From positions 1 to 50,634 of the forward strand of contig CAYLYM010000013.1 of the NCBI GenBank assembly GCA_964387645.1: a stretch of DNA of 50,634 bases. The letters are read 5' to 3'. Both the position numbers and the translations under genes were made by a program. The notes beneath the pieces are model-generated. The model was not told the origin of the DNA. It worked only from the letters and a program-made list of their open reading frames with translations, and ran no database searches. Numbering within the stretch: the first letter of the stretch is position 1; each line of letters opens with the position of its first letter. Below are positions 16,810-27,700 of the stretch, piece after piece. Origin of the DNA: CAYLYM01 sp964387645. GTDB lineage: Bacteria; Calditrichota; Calditrichia; RBG-13-44-9.

Positions 16810-18714
16810 TCATTTTGTTCTTTTTATTCGTTCTTCAGCACGTTTTATTGCATCCTGGATTTTTTTACTATAAGGATATTTCTTCTGTAGATCCTTCCAG
16901 ATTTTTAGAGCTTCATCATAACGCCCTGCTAGAAAAGCATCAACAGCCTTCAAATAGAGTCTCTCAGATTCCAAATCCATCTCTTTTTCAACTATTCCTA
17001 ATCCTCGTTTAGTCTTTTCAATATATTGTTTTAACCGATCATTTGTTGGATCCAATTTCAATGCTTCTTCAAACAATGCGAGGGCTTTCTGGTATTCTCC
17101 AAAATCATAAAAATGGAGAGCCTCCTGGATGTAATTTTGAATTTTTATTCGGTTTGCTAATATATTGATTTCTTGCTTAAGGCTTGGATCCTCTGGAGCA
17201 AGAACCAGAGCCTTGCTTAATATCCGTAATGCTTCTGAATAATTTCCTTTTTGGAACTCTCGTCTGCCTTGATTAACCAATACCCGTACTTGTTCTTCCA
17301 GTCTACGTTTTGTAGTAGCAATGGCTTCTTTAATAGTTGGATCTTCTGGTGCTCTTTCTAATGCCAAATTAAATTCTATTAAAGCATCGGTAAATTGATT
17401 ATTTTGTAAAAATAATTGTCCTTTCTCAAAATGTAGTTTTACGAAATTCCGATTCTCCTCAGCCAACTCTTTATCAACAGCTCGGGCAATAGCCTCCTGT
17501 TGCCTTTTCTCAAAATCTTTCTGAATCATATTATTTGCACTATCTAACAAAGCGTTTGCCATCTGGTTGAAAGGATCTACAGAAATAACTTGTTGAAATT
17601 CTACATAAGCATCAAAATATCGTCCTGCTTCCATAAATTCCTTTCCACGTGCCATTTTTTCAGCAATAAAATTCTGCCTTTCTTGTTCCTTAGTCCTTTC
17701 AACAAGTTCTTTTTCACGCTTTAATCTTTCCTCCTCTGCTAAACGAATCAGTTCTTCTCGAGATTTTCCAATCTCAAAAGTGATAGAGAACCGATGTGTT
17801 GGAGGAAAGTCACCGCCCCCACTCGAGGCGCCAAATGAATAATCAATTTGCATGAACGAATAATTTATCCCTCCACCAAAAGCCATTTGTCCATTATCAA
17901 AACCCAAACGAATTTTACCCATTCCTCTGAATACATATTCTGTTCCCATTCGTAAAGCTAATCCTTCAAATTTACTAGAATGTAAATCGAAAACAGCATT
18001 AATTTTTCCAGATTCACTAAATTGGATTCCTTTTACAAAACCAAAAGTAAAATGGTAGGGTTCTGAATCGTTCTCCATTCCTAATTTTAATTGAGGGGAA
18101 ATTAAATTTCTGAAACTTAAACCAAATGAAAGGTCTCTAAAAATACCTTTATCCCATTCTGGCCTATACATCAAGCCAATATCAATTCCCAATCCAGTAG
18201 CGTTTTGATTAATCAAAGAAAATTGTTGCCGTCGTATCTTAAATGTAAAACCACCTAATAAATAAAAAGGAAGTTTTTTTGAGTAAGATAAATACAATTC
18301 AGCTTCTTCATAATTCATACTGCCCAAACGAAGATTTTCAGAAGTTGTATATGGAATATCATCTGTTCCAAGTCGGGCAAAGCCCAAACCTACGGTACCA
18401 TAATTCAGTGTTGGGTAAACAAAGCCTGCAAAATCGTATATTGTTCCTTCGAACACCTGATTATGAAATAATGTAAACGTTGTTCGCTGGACAAGTTCCA
18501 GTCCCGAAGGATTCCAAAAAACCGCTGTAGGATCATTCACGGCAGCAACTATGGCACGGCCCAACCCCATAGCCCGGGCACCAGCACCATAACTCAAGTT
18601 CATCGTTGTCCCATATTCTCCATCCGATTGGGCAACAGAAATGCTCCACATAAACAAATTTCCACAAAATAGCAAAATCAAAAATCTTAACATTATTTGA
18701 ACTTCTCGTTTCAT
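16810..18714 (-). CDS. PorV/PorQ-type outer-membrane barrel fused to TPR repeats
   Basis: A 634-residue protein. A signal peptide covers about 1-29 (Met8 is an alternative start). Residues about 30-325 are a PorV/PorQ-type barrel: the opening GAGARAMGLGRAIVAAVNDP, then TAVFWNPSGLE, is the family hallmark, and alternating aromatic strands follow. After a charged helix, five TPR motifs run from about 355 to 634 (for example NYSEALRILSKAL and EYQKALALFEEAL). In type IX secretion PorV is the shuttle that receives cargo at the outer membrane. The gene is 13 bp downstream of the giant protein with the C-terminal sorting-like domain, so a role in its export or anchoring is likely but inferred. The TPRs must face the periplasm or surface, as the protein is exported. 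Confidence 0.8.
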   Translation of the reverse strand: MKREVQIMLRFLILLFCGNLFMWSISVAQSDGEYGTTMNLSYGAGARAMGLGRAIVAAVNDPTAVFWNPSGLELVQRTTFTLFHNQVFEGTIYDFAGFVYPTLNYGTVGLGFARLGTDDIPYTTSENLRLGSMNYEEAELYLSYSKKLPFYLLGGFTFKIRRQQFSLINQNATGLGIDIGLMYRPEWDKGIFRDLSFGLSFRNLISPQLKLGMENDSEPYHFTFGFVKGIQFSESGKINAVFDLHSSKFEGLALRMGTEYVFRGMGKIRLGFDNGQMAFGGGINYSFMQIDYSFGASSGGGDFPPTHRFSITFEIGKSREELIRLAEEERLKREKELVERTKEQERQNFIAEKMARGKEFMEAGRYFDAYVEFQQVISVDPFNQMANALLDSANNMIQKDFEKRQQEAIARAVDKELAEENRNFVKLHFEKGQLFLQNNQFTDALIEFNLALERAPEDPTIKEAIATTKRRLEEQVRVLVNQGRREFQKGNYSEALRILSKALVLAPEDPSLKQEINILANRIKIQNYIQEALHFYDFGEYQKALALFEEALKLDPTNDRLKQYIEKTKRGLGIVEKEMDLESERLYLKAVDAFLAGRYDEALKIWKDLQKKYPYSKKIQDAIKRAEERIKRTK

Positions 18715-18727
18715 GTTAAATTCATTT

Positions 18728-21700
18728 TTATTTTATATAAGCAACTTTAGTTTTATATGTTTTAGACTGGCCATTATTATAACGGATATTTAAAACTGCA
18801 ATATATACACCATTTAAAACCTGATGGCCAGCATTATTTCTACCATCCCAGGTCAAATATCCATCCAATAGTTGCGGTCCATCGAAGTCTACTTTTTTAC
18901 TCCAAACCAGCCCCCCCATTAAAGTATAAATCCGTAATTCAGCCGTTCCCGAATTTTCTGCCCAGAATATGAAACGAGTTTCAGGTTCAGTAATCCCAAA
19001 AGGATTGGGATAATTACCAAAGATTTCATCCTCCTTTGAGGAAATAATGGTCACATCAGCCGAATAAACGGTTGGATTCTGAGGATTTAATAATTGTCCA
19101 TCTGCATCAATAATTTCTACTGTGTTATTCTTATTGTTTTCTATGTACGCTCTGATTTTCTCGATTCTTAATCCAAATCGCTTATTTGGTGCTGAGGGTG
19201 AAACATCAACTAAAACAACTAACGAATCTTTACTCCCAGCAGGCAATTTTAATTTGTTCTCTTCCGCAAAAAGAATAGAAATAGTGCTTAATGTATTTTC
19301 ATTGACCGCTACATCAGCAAAAATTCTAGGATTAAAATACTCTTTATTAAGCCTCATCCAGGCAGCATTTACAACTCGAATTCGTGATATTAAGGTTGAT
19401 GGATTTTCAATTACATTATTTTCATTATCCAGTAAAGACACTACAAGACTATCAACGGTAATTTCAGGCACATTTTCAGAGGTTTTTTTATTATACAAAA
19501 CAAAACCCATAAGAGGAAGATTTACTGTATTTTGCCGACTTACCGAAACTGGATTATATTCTTGATCCGATAATTTTGAAAAAACTAATCTATGACTCTC
19601 AGTAGAAATACCAATTAAAGCAGTGGCATTAAGTGTGTCTAAAGTAGCCGGTTTTCTTTTATAAACATCTATTGGACGTTTTAAAAAATAAACTTTTAAC
19701 TCTGTACTAATCAATCGAGAAGGAGTTTTTAACGTCCATTTAACCGTCGAATCAGGCCAAACAAAATCTTTTTCGGCTGAAACATCTAATAGCTCCAATT
19801 TATCTGGGTCGAACTCTAACCGCATTCTGCCCAAACCACTCAACCTGGCATCACCCTTTTTAACCACTGTGGCAGCGACAACAAATTGTTGATTAGTCGG
19901 TAAACGACCATCAACTGCAGATGGCGGTGAAGTAATTTCCAATTTCAAACCAACTATTGCTTCCCTCACCAAAATAATTGTAGTATTAAGAAAATCTTCT
20001 CTTATTTCCCCACTATTAACATCCTCAGCCCATACGTGGATTGATACCGGGATTTCAGTAGGTCCAGCAATATATGATGGAGAAATAACCTGCCAGCTCA
20101 CAGAATTTCCTGTAAAAATTTTTTCTGAGTCTGATATAGTAAATTCATACGATTGTGGAATTATTAATTTTGCATACTTCTCTTCTTTGAAATCACCGGT
20201 CGATTCTATATCAATTTTTATGTCAAATGTCTGATTAGTGCTTATGGTATCAGGTATTATCAATGTTTCGCTCAAAAGTTTTAATTCTGATTCAAAAATA
20301 GTTATCGGTTTCAATGGAATTGAAAATTGCCCCGGAGTGTTACTGTTTTTATCACGGTAGTGGTAAACAATAGTGGCATTAACAACACCTCCCAAATTCC
20401 CAGTAAAAGGGGTTAAAATCTGGCTTAAATTCTGCCCACCAGGAATGGAATCTTTTACAAGCAATGTGTAATCAAATGCATCTATTGTTACACTATCAAT
20501 TATTGCGGTAGCAGATCCCACTTGATTGCTGAGCGTTACTCTGATAGTATCAATTTTTTGTTGAGATATTCTACGTTGATAAATTGTATCAATAACTGAA
20601 ATTGACACCGGTTTTTCGATAATTAATGAATCCTGAAATAATATAGTTGTATCTTTGAATGCTAAATTTTCTTCGTACTCTTTAATTTCCAGAATTACAG
20701 GATATTTTCCCGGTAATAATGGAAAACTTAATCCTGAAAACCTTAAAGAATTGGACTGGTTTCCTAATATTCGAGTATCTTTGAGAAGATTACTGGATAG
20801 TGAATCTATCCATAGTATGGCAGAGTCACTTTTAATATAAACATTAGCGCCTCCAGTATTTTTTATACCTAAGGTGAAGGAGGCATTTTGTCCTGTAGTT
20901 AATTTATTTGGATAAAATGATAAAGGTACAAAACACGCTGGTCTAACAACCTGCCAGGAGTCTGTCGTATCTGCATTTTCGATTGTGAAGGGAATTCCTG
21001 TTAAAGGGTTTTTCCCCGTTAGACGTGCATTGATTGTAACTAAACCTGGAGTATTGATTGAATCCACAATGATTTGATTAAAATTGATTTTAACCAAACT
21101 TTTTGAGGGTACATGGAGGGCAGGAGTAAATGTTGTATCAATATTTTTGTATTTTCCTCTTGAAAAGATCAAGTTTAAAGAATCAATATCTAAAACTTCA
21201 TTACCTGAATTATTGATATGAACACTAACCCGCACACCTTTCTGATTCAGACTAACAGAATCATGTGGAGACCTGATTGAAAAAATTCTTAAGTTAGGCA
21301 GATCTAAAATATTAATGCTATCCTTTTTTGTCGCTGAATAAATAGCTTGACTTATACCAAGATCAATTTCTCTGGCAGTTCCTTCAGCATCTACAATGAG
21401 TATTCCTTCTGTTGCAGAAAGTGAAGCGTTAATAAAAAATCGTATTGATGCTGTGTCCCCTGCATCTAATCTAAAATCGAGAGTATCTCTTAATATTTGT
21501 GAAAAACCTGGTTTATCAAACTTCAAAGAAAGATTAGTTAGCTGAACTGGTCTTCCACCGATATTACTTAAATAAACAATAGCTGGAATGCTGTCCTGTC
21601 CCTTATTAGCATATTCTGGAACAACTACTACACTATCGATAATAAATTGTCCGGGCGATTGAATTACAAGTGTAGCTGGAGTTAGCGAAGAGGTAGGACC

Positions 21701-24700
21701 GACTATTTTATTATCATTATTATCTTCTCCGATTGCCTCAAAATTTATAGTATAAACTCCCGGTTTACTACCAGCAGTAGCAGAATAAAGAAATCGTACA
21801 CTATCACCGCCGTTTATTTCGGGCAATTTAACCGGCACTATAGGTGTTATGACTGTTCCTCCATCTGAAGGTTGAATTAATGCATTCAATGATGTTAAAG
21901 TAAGTTTCGCTTGACCAATGTTATTAATATCGAAAGAAATGTTAATACCTGATTTTCCCGCACTTGCTGTGTCCTGCGAAATACTAATTTCTGAAATTTG
22001 AATTTCAGCCGGCGATTGAACAAAAACAGTATCTTTTATAACCGCTCCCATATTTACGAATTGACGTCCTGAATTAAGTTCAGTGTAAATAATTTTAGCA
22101 TCAACAGAAACAGGACCGATGGGCGATTCTGATGGAACGTTAATTAATAATTGTGTTAAGACTATACTCTTCCCCTGAATGGTACTTGGTAGAGTTGTAA
22201 TCAAGGTATCCTTCAATACATCTGGTGAAAAAACCAATCCCACACTATCCAATTGCACAGCAGCCTGGCCATTATTTGTTATTTTCACTTTTACTAATAT
22301 GTTACGTTGGCCTTTATTAATATTAGTTTTGTCAATCAGAACTGAATTAATTTGAACTAAAGCAGGATTAAAAGATTGAATGAATAAAGAATCCTTAGTC
22401 ACAGGAGCCAGCTCAGTTTGAAGCCCGTTTCTTTCATCAATGTAGGTTAAGGAAGCAGATATAGGATCATAACCTAATGCCGCAACAGAATCAATTGTAA
22501 TTTTGAAAGATAACGTATCCATATCCCCGGGATCTACGGGATGGGGCAAAGAAGGACTGGTATCAATCACATTTTTATTAATAAAGGAAAGAAAAACATT
22601 ATTTATGACTCCAATAACTTCTCCATCGTTACGGACAAAAATATCAATCATTACGTCAGTTTGCCCCTGGCTAACGGTATCAGGAGATGCTACAATATCA
22701 ACAATTTGTAAATCGGAGTGTCGAAGAATTCGGATAGTATCATTTTCGGTTTTAGCTGACAGATTATACGAACGACCTGTATTCTGATCTTGATAATTGA
22801 TTTCTGCCCAAATCGTATCCAATCCTGCTGGATACGAAAGAGGAAATTCCAACAAATAATTTAATTTGTAGTTATCACCTGCTGGAATTTCAATCGGAAA
22901 TCCAAGATTAGTCGTTGAATCTGGTTCAAAATTAAAAATCTCATTCTGATACTTCCCATGGAGTACCACGTCCGAAGTTGATTGAATCCGGATTGCTGCA
23001 TTCAAATTGTGAGGATTTTTTACTACAAAAGATAATTTAACATTTTTTTCTCCTTGATCGGCCACATCATTGTCTATAATTAAACTATCTATAGTAATAT
23101 CAGAGGGTCGGCGATCGACAAATATTGCATCACTGATCAGAATATTGGGCTCAATGAAGGAGAAACCACTCTCCTCTCCGGCAAGTTGTAATTTGATTGT
23201 TTGTTGAACCGAAGAAGGTTGAGTTCGCACCAAAGAGCGTTCAAAAACCAACTCTTCCGGGATATTAGGAGTTAAAGTCTGAGAATTATCTAGATAAAAT
23301 GTGTCCAGTCCAAATGTTAGAAAAGTTTCCTGAGGATTCAGTACAACATTAGTATTTCCACTGTTAATCAACTGTAAAGAAAGTGATATTTGATCATCAT
23401 TTGTTACTCTTCCTGGTGTCAACGAACCATCAACATAGTTTATAACTGCTTGACGAAGAACTTTTAAAGTATCTACTGTATCGGCCCGTGAAAAGCTAAT
23501 ATAAGATCCTGAAGAAATTATTTTTCCACTGAATTGCCCATCTACAAAGTAAGTTCCAAACGCAAACAGCTGTGGAATAGTAAATTGATAACGAAAAACA
23601 CTTTCAATTGGACCTGGAGGTATGGTATCCACTCCTGATATTCTATAAAAATCAACCGGAATTGTTGTTCCATCTGCACGTTTTATAACCGGACGGGTTA
23701 AATCACTATTAACGGCTATTTTTGTATTTCCAGAGTTACGAACACGAAGATCTACAATAACAGTGTCTCCCCGTCTTGCCCGGTTAGGATTGACGCTAAC
23801 AGAAGATAATCTTATTCCTGCTACATCAAAAGCATCGGGATATGTAGAAAATGATCCAATTAAACTGGAATCTTTCGCTGTACCTCTTAAAAATATCTCG
23901 GGTTGGTACGAAGAAACTGTAAAGTTAGTGTCCAAAACTTCCCCGCTGAACATCAAAGTCCAATTCGATGAATTACCAGGTATTGTATCCGTGAGAAGTC
24001 TCGCACGAAATGTATTTATGCCATCTGAAAACTGCAAATAACTCTGGTCCGAAGTTGAAAGTTTTACACCCCATGGTCCTTCATTTACCACATTAACAGA
24101 AAAATTTAAAGTATTACCCAATGCTCCTGATAAGGGATTAAGCGAACCTTCCTTGTAATGAATTCGATAAATATGAACCAAAAAAGAATCAATTCCGGGA
24201 ATATATGACCGAATAATAGTTAAATTGCTTTCATTGTCAATCATAACAGAATTTGTCGCCTGACCATTCGAAACTGTTTGTAATATGTTTTTTGAAAGTA
24301 TAGCATTCGCTCCAAATGCAACATCGTAATTAATATTTGCACCAGGAACAGGATTTCCGAACTGATCTTCAACTTTTAAGGTAAATGGAACCGTTCCATT
24401 TGGTAAAGCGGAAACAGAATCATTAGGAATCCCACGAATATTTACCAATACTATTTTATCCGGTTCATCATGAATTGCTGATGCAAATAATGTATCCGAT
24501 ACAACATTTGAATTTTTTAGTATTGCAAGCATTCGGTAATTACCAACAAGGTTACCCAGGGTCCATGACACGTTTGCTTTGCCTTCAGCATCTGTCATCC
24601 TTGAATCCGGCGTAACATTACCACCATCCAGTGTTTGAAAAATCAGAATAGAATCTTTCAAAGGATTTTCATAAGCATCAAGCAACTGAAAAGTTATATC

Positions 24701-27700
24701 ATTTGCAAGGGGGGTTCCTACTACACCGGTTTGATTATTTCCTGCCAGGACACGAATAGTATCAGCACGTCCAGGGATATTTGCAATACCTGTAAAAGTT
24801 AAAAAAGTTGGTTGGGCATTAGCGAAAGCTCTAACTTTATATTTTCCTAAACGGCTGCCGAGAATTAATTGAGTTTCTGCCTCACCATTGGAATTTGTCA
24901 GGGTTGAATACTGTGTAAACTTCTCTCCTGTAGAACCTTCGGGGTGTTCAACTATTGCAAAACTTACTTCGACATTTGGAACTACATTTCCGAGAGTATC
25001 CGTTACTTTTACCTTAAAAGCATCTAAAGTATCAAAGATAGCACCGGTCCTTAAAGTGTCACCAGGGACCAGGTAAGATAACCTTAAATTAGTTTGAGGT
25101 TTCGGGAAAGCTACAAAGTAAACTGTATCTGGAGAAGTCGTAAAATTTTTAGAGTAAGCTGCTAAAGTATCGGGATCAGTACTGGTGTGGAGTATCCAGC
25201 GGATTTCAGCAATGCCCTGCGAATTCGTAATACTGAAATTGTTGCTCACATTTCCACCTGTTTTGGGCAACCATAATATTGTATCCCCTGGCACAGAATT
25301 TTCGAAAGCATCTTTTACTGATAAACGAACAGGCAAGGGCAATTCCTGTCCCACAACTCCTGACTGACTATCAGTTTCAGCAATTTTGAAGATGGCAGAT
25401 GGATTACCAGGAACAACTTGAATACTCAAAGTTTGATCTGTTAATCCCCCACTAACACTTTGAGCCTGAATTGTAGCATTTCCCACAGTCTGAGCTGTCA
25501 GAACAGTTGAATCAGCAGTAGTTGGCTGGATTGTACCGATGGATGCACCTATTAGACTCCAATTCGACTCTATTCTGCCTAAATAATTGCCATCTTTATC
25601 AAAACCAACCGCATATAAGACTAAAGATTCTCCGGCTGATAGCACCTTCTCTCCTATTTCATTCCCATCTGCTTGGGGAGAATCCTGAATAATAATATGG
25701 TCAAGACTTCCACTATTTACTGTAATTAATGCGGTAGTATCATTCTTCAATGTAGTAGAGGTGGTTATAATTCTACCACTGCCCGGTTGACTTGGATTAA
25801 ACGTTATCCAAGCTGCCGGTCCAACAGGGACATTACCCAAACTGCCAAGGCTACCCCAAGTAACCGAATTATCTCCTAGATAATTCCCCATGGTATCATA
25901 ATGGGCAGCATATAAAGTCAATGCGGAATCTGTGGTAATATAAATTGGAGTATTAACTTCTGATCCACCCCCATTAGCCTGATCGCGGATCAAAATATAA
26001 TATGGTGGGCCACTCTGTACGGTGATTAACCCGGTTTCATCCTGAAAACCTGTATTTGTATCTGTAGCTCGGATTTTCCCTGACCCGGTTCGATTGGCAA
26101 TAAAAGTCACTTCTGTATTATTACTTACAGAATCCTGCCCATCGAACTTACCCAGGCTACCAGGAATGGATAACCAACTGACCGTTTTCAAAGTATCAAT
26201 AAAATTACCTTCAGAATCAAAACGTCCAGCAAATATGCGGAAACTTTCACCGGCAATTAGAGTTGTATCACCCACATCGGAATGGTCTATAGAGTATAAG
26301 ATGCGAATCGAAGCATAGGACCCTGTTGACGTGGTGATTAAACCAGTTGCATCTCCTGTAATTTCTGGTGAAGTTGGAATACTAACGGTGAGGGTTCCCG
26401 AGGCTCCGCTAGTAGATGGTGAAAAATTGAGAAATGAACTGGTCGAATTTACTACAGGAGTTAAAGTTCCAGTGGATTGCCATACAGCGGAATCGATATC
26501 AGATATATAATTACCGAAAGCATCATATCCTGCCGCATAAAAAGTTGCAGTTGTATCGGTGGAAAATGTAAACGATAATCCGCTGGCAGATTGTCTGGCA
26601 CCTGAAACGAAATGCTCAATTTGCAAACGGGAGAGACTTCCTGCCAGGATAATAAAATTATCAGAAGTACCTCTTTTTCCGAATAGGTCAGATACAGAAA
26701 AATTTACACCACTCTCTTTGGTGGTAACCCTGGCTAAATAAGTCTTTTGTCCCGAATTTAAATTAGCGGTTGCACCTCCAATAATCTCGACGTTGGTTCC
26801 ATTTGTGCTCAGAGTTATCTGCCGATTGGATGTTGTGACAATGTTATCGTAAACGTCGTACCCCGTAACTCGCAGGCCTAAAGTATCTCCGGCTGTATAG
26901 GTGTGTGGGCCTCCAGGATTAATAGTATCTACAATAGTATAATATGATATACTGTCTGGATTTAAAGTAAATTCAAAAATTAAAGGCGTTAGCGAGCCAA
27001 AGCTCACTCTTACCCTGTCTAAAGAATCGGCATTAGTTGAAACTCGGTAAGATGCACTTGCAATTCCGGTAAAATCAGTTGTGATAGACTGTGAACCTGT
27101 TCCAGAGGTCGTAAATGCTCCGCTTCCACGAATTCGAGTAAAATCAACTGTTGAATCCGAAATCGCATTACCATATTGATCCTGTAATTTTACACTAATT
27201 GTAGTTATTCTACCAACAACGAGAGTTTGCGTTTGTGAAACCTGAGCAATCAGAGCATCTGGCGTCGCGGGGAGAACAGTGAGGATTCCACTTTCAGTGC
27301 TAATTAACGAATTGACGCTGTCTGTTACTTTGACTTTAAAATTACCAGCTTTTGTATCTGAGACACTAAAGCTAATTGTGCTCCCACCAGAGAATGGTAC
27401 CGGACTAGCAACACTAAAAGTAGCCGTGTTACTTCCCACTGCCGATAAATTCACACTTCGATTATTAGCCCTGGGATTTCCAAATTGATCCCGGGCGGTA
27501 ATCACAAAAGAAACACTCTCACCTGCTGTAAAGGTTCTATCACTGGCGGGAACTAATGTATAATAACTTACTTCCCCTGGAATTAAAGATACATTAATAG
27601 TATCGACTAAACTCTGAGGTGGGTAACTTACTTCAATTCTCTCAGGTGAAGCAGATATATCTGTTCCTAAAGTGTAAATTACTTCAGCATAGCCATTGGC

